From the NCBI GenBank assembly GCA_028687395.1, contig JAQUAE010000016.1, positions 1 to 13,159 of the forward strand: DNA of 13,159 nucleotides, written 5' to 3'. The notes beneath the pieces were generated by a model, which worked only from the letters and a program-made list of their open reading frames with translations, did not search any database and had not been told where the DNA came from. This DNA comes from Anaerolineales bacterium. Lineage in GTDB: Bacteria > Chloroflexota > Anaerolineae > Anaerolineales > UBA4823. Of this stretch, positions 1-6,778 are shown in pieces (positions within the stretch are counted from its first letter, which is position 1; the number at the start of each line of letters is the position of its first letter). Both the position numbers and the translations under genes were made by a program.

Positions 1-1798
1 GGGCGTAATCCAGGATGAAAGTCGCCGCCTTGCGCACCTCATCCAGGCGTTCATCCGGGCAGGCAGTCACCGACTTGAAGCGCACCAGGCGCATGGCAAG
101 GTCGACGATCTCGCTGGTCGTATCGCTGACCCTTGTGGGCAGGACTTCCTGCGGCAATGGCGCAAAGGTGATGGGCAGCTCCGGCGCCTTCCTGGTCACC
201 TCCCGGGCTTGCTGCAGCAACTCGCCCAGCTTGGGCGCTTCCTTGCCCAAATTTTCTGTAGAAGCGGCAATCTGAGCGATCTCCCGCTTGAGGTTGTCTT
301 CGTGCTCCTCGGCAAGCTGGCGCAATAATTCCAGAGGCACTTCGCTCCGCTCTCCCAGCTCCTGGCGCAAGCGCAACCGCAAACGCTCGGCGGTGTTCGC
401 ACCGCCCCCCGCCATCTCAGCCAGCGGGAGCAAAGCCTGCTCCAGGCCGAGCGCCTGCGCCAGCGGGGTTACTTCGGCGAGCGTCCAGCGCAGAAACTCT
501 CGCATGGAGACCGGCTTGGCGGTCAGCGGATTATCGATCTCTGCCCGCAGACCATCACGCGCCGCCGCTTCCTCATTACGCCGCGAGCGCTCGATATCCT
601 CCTGGTCATAGCGAAAGCTGTTGGCAAAATCGTTATCGGCGTACATGCGCAGGAGCAGCAATTGCTTGAGTGCCAGGTTGGCCAGGTCGACATCCAGCGA
701 ATGGCCGCTCTCGTCGGTGCGAATCTCGACGCGTGCCATGGGCAGGTTGATGCGCGCCAGCAGGTTCTGCAGCTCGATCTGAGCGGCCAGCTCATCCAGC
801 GAGGTGGCTTCCCCAACGGCGTACAGGCCACGGGTATACAGGTCGCCAAGCTGCTCGCTGGTGACGTAAATCAGCCGTTCGACAGGCTCAGCAAAGGAGC
901 GGGCGCGCACCGGGGTCCAGTTATTGTTTCCAAAGCGCACCTTGCGCCGCACCAGGTCGTAGGACAGGTTGAGATAATCTTCATAGGAGCGGTAGAGCAG
1001 AGGTACATCCAACGTCGGCGGGTTGGGAAAGACCAGGTTGCGCACCGAATCGTACTCGGTGAGCAATACCACGTTCTTGCCGTCTTTTTCCACAGCCTGC
1101 ATAGGCGTCGATGCCGAAGTAGCGATGAATAAGGCAGCAAATGCGCGCAGCAGGCGCGTGGCGCGCACGTATACCTGGCTCTTGTAATCGTCCAGGTGAA
1201 GCGGGGGATACGCGCCTCCAGTGCGATCCGCGGCTGGCAAGTGCATGAAATCCCAGGCTAAGAGCGGCTCGGGCAGGGAAAGGTTGACGTGAATGCCGGC
1301 CGTAGCCAATTGCTCGCCGAACAGGTCGACGCAGCGCTGCAGGTAGCGCCGCTTGGCCAGATGCCAGGAACCGGGAATCGAATCGTGGCTCACCCCCACC
1401 TTGTACAGCAGGTTGCCGTGCCAGTAATATAACCGCTCCCCGAACTGGCCGCCTGCCTGGTGTAACGCGTTCAGCATGACGGCTTCCACCAGGCGCGCCT
1501 CGTAGATGGCGCCCAGCAGGTGATAATACGGCCGGGTTGCCCACTCGATCATCCAGTGATATACCTCAAGCTGGCTGAGGGAGCGAAACTCGGCAGGGAT
1601 GGCCTCCGAGCGCAGGTAGTCGATGAAGGAGCGCTGCCCCGGACCGGAGCCCACCCTGAGCAACGGGCGGAACTGGTCATCGAGCATGTTCCATTCCAGT
1701 TCCAGCCCAGCCACACCACTCTTAGGGTAGGACTCCTGGGCAACATCCAGCGCGTGGAGGTATTTTTCGGCGAAGAGGTGCGGGGCGTAATTGCTCAT
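1..1798 (-). CDS. Glutamate-cysteine-ligase-like (GCS2-type) domain fused to an M20 peptidase domain; 3' end lies outside the window
   Basis: The frame is open from the ATG at 1798 to the left edge, giving 599 codons with no stop. The N-terminal part resembles glutamate-cysteine ligase / carboxylate-amine ligases, which make a gamma-glutamyl amide with ATP. Visible motifs are GLELEW (residues 31-36, the GxExE metal-ligand motif), GIHVNLSLPE (168-177, with the family histidine at 170) and VEIR (357-360, the C-terminal ExR motif). A charged helical stretch (about 480-550) leads to residues 557-599, where IVDLAMRLVRFKSVT resembles the opening helix of M20 peptidases (ArgE/DapE/CPG2 type). The M20 metal ligands lie beyond the edge, so that half is less certain. 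GGAGG sits 4 nt before the ATG, which overlaps the aminotransferase stop (ATGA), implying translational coupling. The true substrate is unknown. Glutathione synthesis is only one option, and the fusion plus aminotransferase argues for something else. Confidence 0.72.
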   Translation of the reverse strand, partial: MSNYAPHLFAEKYLHALDVAQESYPKSGVAGLELEWNMLDDQFRPLLRVGSGPGQRSFIDYLRSEAIPAEFRSLSQLEVYHWMIEWATRPYYHLLGAIYEARLVEAVMLNALHQAGGQFGERLYYWHGNLLYKVGVSHDSIPGSWHLAKRRYLQRCVDLFGEQLATAGIHVNLSLPEPLLAWDFMHLPAADRTGGAYPPLHLDDYKSQVYVRATRLLRAFAALFIATSASTPMQAVEKDGKNVVLLTEYDSVRNLVFPNPPTLDVPLLYRSYEDYLNLSYDLVRRKVRFGNNNWTPVRARSFAEPVERLIYVTSEQLGDLYTRGLYAVGEATSLDELAAQIELQNLLARINLPMARVEIRTDESGHSLDVDLANLALKQLLLLRMYADNDFANSFRYDQEDIERSRRNEEAAARDGLRAEIDNPLTAKPVSMREFLRWTLAEVTPLAQALGLEQALLPLAEMAGGGANTAERLRLRLRQELGERSEVPLELLRQLAEEHEDNLKREIAQIAASTENLGKEAPKLGELLQQAREVTRKAPELPITFAPLPQEVLPTRVSDTTSEIVDLAMRLVRFKSVTACPDERLDEVRKAATFILDYA

Positions 1799-3108
1799 CT
1801 GGCCTCCATACTGCGCAACCCCTCGACTAACCTATTCAGGGCGCCCAAGGTACGCTCGACAGGTGTGGCGTAGGAGAAACGTATCCAATCGCCACCGTAA
1901 GGGGAGAAGAACGCCCCAGGTACGACTGCTAACCCGAACTGTTCCGCCAGGTACTGCCCCATTGGCTCGCTGTCCGCCCAGTTCATCACCTTGATCCACC
2001 GCTCCGCGTTGATGAAGGCATAGTAGCCCTTTCCCAGGATATAGGTGAAACCGTGTTCATCCAGGAACTTCTTCAAGACCACACGGCTGGCATTGGTCGG
2101 GCGAACGATGGATTCGGAAGCCCTGGCATAACCCATGCGGTAGGCAACCATAGCGACCGCCAGGGAGTAAAAACTGGGCATTACCGTGTGCGAAGCGCGC
2201 GAGACAATGAACTTCGCCACCTCTTCAGGAGCGATCAGGTGGCAATTGCGGATGTTGGAGGCGCCCAGGCTCTTGGTGATGCCATCCAGGAATATCAAGC
2301 GCTTTTGCTCGGCGGGGTCGAACAGGCGATAGAAGGCGTTCAGGTCCATCGGCTGTTCATCGGTGACGTAGTGATACATCCAATCGAATAACACAAAGGC
2401 GACACCCTGGCGCAAAGCTGCCCTGGCGAGGGCGGCCTGCCGCTCAACTGAGAGGGTCAATCCGGTGGGATTATCCGGACAGGTGATCACCAGGCCAGCG
2501 ACTTCACGCCCGCGCTGGCGGGCATACGCCACACAATCCGCAAGGCTCTCTTCGGTGTACGCCCAGCCATCTCCGGGTCGCCCTGGCGCCCACATCACGT
2601 TTGCGCCAATGCCATATGGGCCCCAGTTGTAGGATATCCAGGGCACGCGCGAAACCACGATCACGTCGCCTTCACGCCCATAACCCAGCGCCAACATTGC
2701 CTGGTAAGCCTTGACCAGCGCGTCCCGTCCGCCAGACGTGCCTACCACGTTGGCAGGGCCGATACCCAGGCTGGCATCCAGGCGCCAATAATCCTCGATG
2801 ACGCTGCTGCGATAGGCATCGGTGCCATAGGGCATGTCGTAAGCAGAGCCATGTTCGAACTGCAGCCTGGCAGCCTCCTCCAGGATTTCAGCAGGAACCC
2901 CGGGGAGGCTGGCGCCGCCATCCCCTTGAGAGGCGTCGTATACCGCCTGCCCAGGCGCCTTTTCGAGATACACCTTTAACGATTTGTTGATCAGGAACAT
3001 GCGCGAGGGCGGGATAGGCGCCATCCGCGCCAGGTGATTGCTGGCAGGCACCAGGTTCTCTTCAGGGACGGCAAAGGCTGGAGTATCGAACGGTTGTAAA
3101 AGTGTCAT
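1795..3108 (-). CDS. Fold-type I PLP-dependent aminotransferase (class I/II)
   Basis: The product is 437 residues, usual for aspartate-aminotransferase-fold enzymes. Visible motifs are GTSGGRDAL (123-131, phosphate-binding loop), NPTG (213-216), DWMY (242-245, the Asp that pairs with the pyridine nitrogen plus the Tyr), TKSLGASNIR (278-287, with K279 the likely Schiff-base lysine) and WIRFSY (408-413, R410 for the substrate carboxylate). The loop after the lysine differs from the common SKxxGxxGxRxG form, so it belongs to a divergent subfamily and I cannot name its substrate. The start is an ATG preceded by GAGGAG at 5 nt. It is the first gene of a transcript with its own promoter, and its stop overlaps the start of the GCL-M20 fusion. 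The two proteins are therefore probably made together and act in one pathway. There is no signal peptide, so it is cytoplasmic. Confidence 0.85.
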   Translation of the reverse strand: MTLLQPFDTPAFAVPEENLVPASNHLARMAPIPPSRMFLINKSLKVYLEKAPGQAVYDASQGDGGASLPGVPAEILEEAARLQFEHGSAYDMPYGTDAYRSSVIEDYWRLDASLGIGPANVVGTSGGRDALVKAYQAMLALGYGREGDVIVVSRVPWISYNWGPYGIGANVMWAPGRPGDGWAYTEESLADCVAYARQRGREVAGLVITCPDNPTGLTLSVERQAALARAALRQGVAFVLFDWMYHYVTDEQPMDLNAFYRLFDPAEQKRLIFLDGITKSLGASNIRNCHLIAPEEVAKFIVSRASHTVMPSFYSLAVAMVAYRMGYARASESIVRPTNASRVVLKKFLDEHGFTYILGKGYYAFINAERWIKVMNWADSEPMGQYLAEQFGLAVVPGAFFSPYGGDWIRFSYATPVERTLGALNRLVEGLRSMEAR

Positions 3109-3113
3109 AACGG

Positions 3114-3119
3114 CTCCTC
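3114..3119 (-). promoter_or_regulatory. Ribosome binding site of the aminotransferase
   Basis: GAGGAG on the minus strand, 5 nt upstream of the ATG at 3108. It is one of the strongest Shine-Dalgarno sequences in the window and supports this start. Confidence 0.7.
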
Positions 3120-3163
3120 GTCAGATGTTGTTGATGATGAAAGCAAACGTCTTATACATAGAA

Positions 3164-3192
3164 CAAACGCCCCTGGTTGTTCGGGGCGTTTG
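3164..3192 (-). terminator. GC-rich hairpin in the leader of the aminotransferase gene; terminator or attenuator candidate
   Basis: Read on the minus strand, CAAACGCCCC and GGGGCGTTTG form a perfect 10-bp stem around a 9-nt loop, followed by the U-rich TTCTAT. This resembles an intrinsic terminator with a short, imperfect U-tract. It lies downstream of the predicted promoter and about 55 bp upstream of the aminotransferase ATG. It could stop read-through from the polyprenyl-synthase operon, act as an attenuator, or both. A CGTTTG sequence at 3143-3148 (minus) could compete for the 5' arm, which would allow an alternative fold. That alternative is inference. Confidence 0.5.
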
Positions 3193-3216
3193 GACTCGTT
3201 CCTGGCACATGTGCGT

Positions 3217-3297
3217 TTACCTGGGCCTGGACGCGCGCTCACACCCCGCTCTGGTTGGATTATTATTAGCATCGGTATAGGTGACCGTGGGAAACAT
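3217..3297 (-). CDS. Possible 26-codon leader ORF upstream of the aminotransferase
   Basis: An ATG at 3297 opens a 26-residue ORF (MFPTVTYTDANNNPT followed by an Arg-rich end) that stops with TAA at 3219-3217. The ATG lies about 4 nt from the transcription start predicted by the -10 box at 3308-3313, so it could be translated from a near-leaderless mRNA. It contains three consecutive Asn codons, and it ends about 24 nt before the GC-rich hairpin. That layout matches classic leader-peptide attenuators. The same frame is open further upstream, no Shine-Dalgarno is visible and I recognise no homologue, so it may be chance. Confidence 0.2.
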   Translation of the reverse strand: MFPTVTYTDANNNPTRAGCERASRPR

Positions 3298-3307
3298 ATT
3301 GGGCACA

Positions 3308-3336
3308 ACTTTATCACTTAACATTTGCACCGTCAA
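3308..3336 (-). promoter_or_regulatory. Sigma-70-type promoter for the aminotransferase / GCL-M20 unit
   Basis: On the minus strand, TTGACG (3336-3331, 5 of 6 consensus bases) and TAAAGT (3313-3308, 4 of 6) are separated by exactly 17 bp. A TGa extended -10 motif directly precedes the -10. The predicted start is near 3301, which gives a leader of about 190 nt before the aminotransferase. The promoter begins about 24 bp past the stop of the polyprenyl synthase. Confidence 0.55.
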
Positions 3337-3359
3337 GAACGAACTGGCGCGAACCCGTG

Positions 3360-4340
3360 TCACAGGCGCCGGTGGACAATATAACGGGACAATTCTTCGA
3401 GCGAATCGCGCTCGGCGCACTCCGGCTGAGTGAACAGTGTGAGCAACGCCCGGTCCACGAAGCTGCTGGCTTCGTTCAAGGCGGTCGAAATGGCGCCGCT
3501 GTTGCGGATGTCGTACACCAGGCGCTCGAGCTCGCCCTCGCTCACCCGCTTCCCCTCCAACACTGCTCGCAAGGTTGGATTCTCCGGGTGCGCCTCCAGG
3601 TAATAGATCGCTGGCAGGGTTATCAATCCCTGGCGCAAATCGCTTGCAACCGGCTTTCCGACCTTTTCCTGCTCTCCGGTGAAATCCAGGACGTCATCCA
3701 CGATTTGAAAGGCCATGCCGATGTCATAACCGAAGCATTTCATGGCAGTGATCACCTCGTCCTCGACGGGACTGAGATGCGCAGCGCCTATGCTCGCCAT
3801 CTCGAACAGGGAAGCGGTCTTGGCGTAGATCCTCTGGTAGTACTCTGAGCGGTTAGCCTGGCTGCGCGCCGAGAAGAGTTGCGTGATCTCACCACTGACT
3901 ATGGTAACCAGCGTCTTGGCAAATAAATCCATCAGGATGATCGATTCGGTTTCAGCCGCCAACCGCGCCGCCTGGGCAAAGATATAATCGCCGGTGAGCA
4001 CGGTGGCAGCGGGCGACCACTTCGCGTTCAAGGTGGCGATGCCCCTACGCAGCAGGGCGCCGTCGATGAAATCATCGTGCACCAACGTGGCGGTGTGCAG
4101 GAGCTCAATCGCCGCGCCTAATGAAACGAGCTTATCGACCTCGGCGCCAAGCATACGCCCTGCCAGCAAGGCTATCGCGGGACGGACGCGCTTACCTCCC
4201 GAGGATAAGAGATGTTCGAGCGCAAGCCCCAGCTCGGGATGGGCTCCCTCGCCATCAACGCGCATCTTGCGTTCAACGAGCTGTATGTGCTCTTGTATGG
4301 GTGTGAAAAAGCTGGTTTTTTCCAACGATTTGTTTACCAC
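3360..4340 (-). CDS. Long-chain (E)-polyprenyl diphosphate synthase
   Basis: It condenses isopentenyl diphosphate units onto an allylic primer to build the side chain of a quinone, probably menaquinone, or a related polyprenyl chain. Its 326 residues match the family. Visible motifs are GGKRVRP (48-54), the first Asp-rich motif DDFID (89-93), the second Asp-rich motif DDVLD (215-219) and GKPVASDLRQG (228-238). Positions 4 and 5 before the first motif are Thr85 and Ala84. Small residues there leave the chain-length pocket open, so a C30-C50 product is more likely than farnesyl or geranylgeranyl. FARM position 3 is Phe (DDF) instead of the usual Val. The start is GTG at 4340, with AAGGG about 10 nt upstream; it overlaps the end of the TatD gene by 7 bp. 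A later start at Met26 would lose conserved N-terminal sequence. Confidence 0.88.
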   Translation of the reverse strand: MVNKSLEKTSFFTPIQEHIQLVERKMRVDGEGAHPELGLALEHLLSSGGKRVRPAIALLAGRMLGAEVDKLVSLGAAIELLHTATLVHDDFIDGALLRRGIATLNAKWSPAATVLTGDYIFAQAARLAAETESIILMDLFAKTLVTIVSGEITQLFSARSQANRSEYYQRIYAKTASLFEMASIGAAHLSPVEDEVITAMKCFGYDIGMAFQIVDDVLDFTGEQEKVGKPVASDLRQGLITLPAIYYLEAHPENPTLRAVLEGKRVSEGELERLVYDIRNSGAISTALNEASSFVDRALLTLFTQPECAERDSLEELSRYIVHRRL

Positions 4341-5131
4341 TGAAACAATACCCTTGCGTTCTGTGATGTGATCTTGGCTACTTCGAGAAGGCTGCTGGCG
4401 TGCAAGCGAGCTAGTTCCTCAGCAACGTGACGCACGTATGCTGGTTCGTTTCGTTTTCCCCGGTGCGGCACAGGCGTGAGAAAAGGCGCGTCGGTTTCCA
4501 CCAGGAGATTTTTAAGCGGAATTTGCGCAACAGCAGTGCGCAATTCGTTGGCATTATTGAAAGTAATCGGACCAGTGATTCCGATCTTAAATCCATTGTC
4601 AATAGCTTCACATGCGTATTTTAATTCATCTGAGTACGAATGCAACACTCCTGGGGCATTTGCCAGCGGTTTCTGGGCAAAATCCAATCCTTTGCGCCAT
4701 TCGGACAATATCGATAGCACATCGCGTGAGGCATTGCGGTTGTGAATGATGACTGGTAAACCCATTTCCTCAGCCAGCTCGAGCTGCTGAGTGAGGGCAG
4801 TCCGCTGTACCTGGCGCGGTACACGATCGCGATAGTAATCCAGGCCGGTTTCACCGATAGCCACGACCTTTTCATGCCTGGCGTATTCCCTCAGGCGTGG
4901 CAGGCTGTTCATTTCCCATTCAGCACATTCGTTGGGATGGACACCCACCGCAGCATATACCCCCTCATGCGCTTCAGCCAACTCGATCACCTCCCGACAG
5001 GAGGCCAGGTCAGTAGCCGGCACGACGATCTTCTCCACACCGCTGAGGCGCGCCCGTTCCAACACCTGCCCCAGGTCGGAGTGAAATGCCTCGAAGTTCA
5101 GATGGCAGTGCGTGTCGATCAGCGAAATCAA
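4334..5131 (-). CDS. tatD: TatD-family metal-dependent hydrolase (putative deoxyribonuclease)
   Basis: A 265-residue protein with a TIM-barrel amidohydrolase-like pattern. It shows HxH at H8-H10 (DTHCHL), the metal ligand E94 in GETGLDYYR, H130 (VIIHNR), H164 (LHSYSD) and D214 (ETDAPFLTP). These are the full TatD ligand set. The usual HCFSG after the fifth strand is HSYSD here, a conservative departure. Family members cleave DNA exonucleolytically or act on D-amino-acyl or RNA substrates; the exact substrate is not readable here. The start is TTG, 1 bp after the stop of the sugar mutase, with AGGA about 10 nt upstream. The usual ATG is absent near the conserved N-terminus. The C-terminal half (about 4440-4700) is clearly AT-richer than its neighbours. 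Confidence 0.88.
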   Translation of the reverse strand: MISLIDTHCHLNFEAFHSDLGQVLERARLSGVEKIVVPATDLASCREVIELAEAHEGVYAAVGVHPNECAEWEMNSLPRLREYARHEKVVAIGETGLDYYRDRVPRQVQRTALTQQLELAEEMGLPVIIHNRNASRDVLSILSEWRKGLDFAQKPLANAPGVLHSYSDELKYACEAIDNGFKIGITGPITFNNANELRTAVAQIPLKNLLVETDAPFLTPVPHRGKRNEPAYVRHVAEELARLHASSLLEVAKITSQNARVLFQW

Positions 5132-5132
5132 A

Positions 5133-6554
5133 TTAATTCAATCCTGCCACCCGCAGGCCGTCGGCCAAGATCGCCTGGACGCGATCGGCGTGGGTAGTTT
5201 CGGCATAAACCCGAATGATCGGCTCTGTGCCCGAGAAGCGAATCAGCATCCAGCCGCCATCCTCCAGGTTGAATTTATAACCATCCATGGTGTCCAATCC
5301 GGTCACCTTAAGGCCGCCAAGAGTCTGGGGGTTGGCTTTCAGGATTTTCTCCTGGCGCGCCTGGCGGTTGCCCTCGAAGCGGGTATCGACGCGATCGTAG
5401 TAATGGGCGCCAACTTTGGCGAAGAGCATGTCGATCAACGCAGACGGACGTTTGCCCAGGCTGACCATCATATCCAGAAAGTACAACCCAGCCAGGATAC
5501 CATCGCGCTCAGGAACGTGGCCGTGGAAGGCGTACCCGCCGGATTCCTCCCCGCCGATCATGGCGTGCGTTTCCAACATCTTGGGCGCCACGTATTTGAA
5601 GCCTACGCCGGTTTCGTACACAGGGACATCGTACAGCTTGCCAAGCTTGTTAAGCATCGTGGTGGTGGAAAGTGTTTTGACGATGGGGCCACGCCTCCCC
5701 AATACTTCCAGGAAGTAATAGGCCAGGAGGCCAAACACGCGCAACTGATCGATGAAGCGCCCATTTTCATCCCCCACGCCCAGACGGTCGGCGTCCCCGT
5801 CGGTGATGATGAGCACATCCGCGCCCTGCTTGCGCACCTGGTCCAGGCCCACATCCACGTTCGGCGGTATCGGCTCCGGGCGCAGCATCTCTGGAAACAG
5901 CGGGTTGCGCTCACTGTGGATTTCGTGTACCTGGGTCTTTCCCCCCGCAAGAAGGCGCGAGAGCCACCCGGCCCCATTGCCCCACATCGGCTCGACGACG
6001 ACCTGTAAGCCAGCGGCTTTGATTTTTTCCACGTCCACCAGGTCGTGGAGCTGGGCGGCATACGCCGGAGCTGCATCGAAGGTTTCGATCAGGCCGCGCT
6101 CCCTGGCAGCCTCGGTTGGCAGGCGTTTGATTTCCCCTCCGTCGCCGGGAATGCGCGCCTCGATCTCCCGCAAACCATCCGGAGGTATGGCGCCCCCATA
6201 CTCGTTGCGCACTTTGAACCCGTTGTCCGTTGAGGGGTTGTGCGAGGCGGTGATATTTACGCCAGCAATAGCTCCTTTGGCAATAATGGAGAATGAGATT
6301 GCCGGGGTAGGGGTGGCTTTATCGACCAAGTGAACCTTGAAACCGTTGCCAGCCAGAACCTCAGCCACCGCTGCTGCAAAAAACTCGGACTGAAATCGCC
6401 GGTCATATCCCACCACCACAGGCTCGCCAGCGTACCCCAACCCGCTGAGATATTGGGCAAATCCTTGCGCACAGCGGCGCACATTCTCGAAGGTATAGTC
6501 CTCGGCGATCCTCCCGCGCCAACCATCCGTTCCGAAGCGAATAACACTCGACAT
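5133..6554 (-). CDS. Phosphoglucomutase / phosphomannomutase (alpha-D-phosphohexomutase)
   Basis: It interconverts hexose 1- and 6-phosphates through an enzyme phosphoserine, feeding sugar nucleotide and polysaccharide synthesis. From the ATG at 6554 it is 473 residues, normal for the family. The four active-site loops are visible: TASHNP (102-107, phosphoserine S104), the magnesium loop DGDADR (252-257), the sugar loop GGEESGG (334-340) and the phosphate loop RFSGTEP (439-445). GEESGG is more typical of glucose than of mannose preference, but both are possible. The frame extends upstream to a TTG at 6584. The ATG is preferred because GGGAGG lies 4 nt before it and the protein then begins directly with the conserved IRFGTDGWRG. 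It is the first gene of a three-gene operon with tatD and the polyprenyl synthase. Confidence 0.92.
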   Translation of the reverse strand: MSSVIRFGTDGWRGRIAEDYTFENVRRCAQGFAQYLSGLGYAGEPVVVGYDRRFQSEFFAAAVAEVLAGNGFKVHLVDKATPTPAISFSIIAKGAIAGVNITASHNPSTDNGFKVRNEYGGAIPPDGLREIEARIPGDGGEIKRLPTEAARERGLIETFDAAPAYAAQLHDLVDVEKIKAAGLQVVVEPMWGNGAGWLSRLLAGGKTQVHEIHSERNPLFPEMLRPEPIPPNVDVGLDQVRKQGADVLIITDGDADRLGVGDENGRFIDQLRVFGLLAYYFLEVLGRRGPIVKTLSTTTMLNKLGKLYDVPVYETGVGFKYVAPKMLETHAMIGGEESGGYAFHGHVPERDGILAGLYFLDMMVSLGKRPSALIDMLFAKVGAHYYDRVDTRFEGNRQARQEKILKANPQTLGGLKVTGLDTMDGYKFNLEDGGWMLIRFSGTEPIIRVYAETTHADRVQAILADGLRVAGLN

Positions 6555-6558
6555 GAAG

Positions 6559-6564
6559 CCTCCC
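6559..6564 (-). promoter_or_regulatory. Ribosome binding site that fixes the sugar-mutase start
   Basis: GGGAGG on the minus strand, 4 nt before the ATG at 6554. It favours that ATG over the in-frame TTG at 6584, which has no such site. Confidence 0.65.
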
Positions 6565-6590
6565 AAGGACGAAAATAAAACCAATAGGAC

Positions 6591-6671
6591 TTACGCAGTT
6601 GGGGGGAGGAGGGGGTGTTTGGGCGGGCTTCGCCCGCCCAAACACCCCTGCTTTCACGCTCAACTGCGTAA
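6591..6671. repeat. Nested palindromic element (MITE/REP-like)
   Basis: An 81-bp element. The outer arms TTACGCAGTTG (6591-6601) and CAACTGCGTAA (6661-6671) are perfect 11-bp inverted repeats. Inside, GGGGTGTTTGGGCGGGC (6612-6628) and its exact complement (6632-6648) form a 17-bp stem with a 3-nt TTC loop. Purine-rich and mixed unpaired stretches separate the two stems. Neither arm is followed by a T-run, so it is not an intrinsic terminator. The left flank AGGACTTACGCAGTTG resembles inverted-repeat ends of insertion sequences and MITEs I recall from cyanobacteria and Chloroflexota. I cannot confirm the family here and no transposase is present. It sits within the predicted 5' leader of the sugar-mutase transcript. 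Confidence 0.65.
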
Positions 6672-6685
6672 CTTCTAACCAATCT

Positions 6686-6694
6686 ATTATATCA
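6686..6694 (-). promoter_or_regulatory. Extended -10 promoter for the mutase-tatD-polyprenyl synthase operon
   Basis: The minus strand reads TGATATAAT (6694-6686), a perfect TATAAT with a TGn extension. There is no recognisable -35 at 17 bp, as is common for extended -10 promoters. The predicted start near 6679 gives a leader of about 125 nt that contains the whole nested palindrome. Confidence 0.45.
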
Positions 6695-6765
6695 AGGCGG
6701 GGGAAGCCGAGAGAAGGGCAGATTGTCCCGGTTATCGGCGATAAAGCGCAGGATTCAAGTTGGGT

Positions 6766-6771
6766 TATAAT
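6766..6771 (+). promoter_or_regulatory. -10 box placed for a leaderless cysteine-desulfurase mRNA
   Basis: A perfect TATAAT ends 7 nt before the A of the ATG at 6779, so a normal start site would coincide with the start codon. No Shine-Dalgarno is seen before this ATG. No clear -35 lies 16-18 bp upstream, which lowers confidence. Confidence 0.45.
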
Positions 6772-6778
6772 CACGCAC

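Noticed and set aside
981..1544. Minus-strand ORF of 187 codons in another frame of the GCL region
   Set aside because: The continuous 599-codon frame carries the ligase motifs; this one is a composition-driven shadow rich in Arg, Pro and Ala.
1..1798. A frameshift or pseudogene in the GCL-M20 frame, since only short pieces in other frames look like separate ORFs
   Set aside because: Codon-by-codon reading from 1798 to 2 on the minus strand shows no stop and keeps family motifs in order; the gene simply runs off the edge.
3193..3300. T-box or known riboswitch in the aminotransferase leader
   Set aside because: I could not find a T-box antiterminator motif or any riboswitch core I recognise; only the hairpin and mini-ORF can be supported.
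5112..6008. Plus-strand ORF of 298 codons opposite the sugar mutase
   Set aside because: It is antisense to a mutase with all four active-site loops, has no recognisable motif and overlaps a solid gene completely.
6612..6648. Inner hairpin of the palindrome as an intrinsic terminator
   Set aside because: Neither strand has a T-run after the stem, and both flanking genes point away from it.
6599..6778. Sixty-residue N-terminal extension of the cysteine desulfurase
   Set aside because: It starts inside the palindromic repeat, is Gly-rich low-complexity sequence and is absent from the family pattern; TATAAT at 6766 also falls within it.
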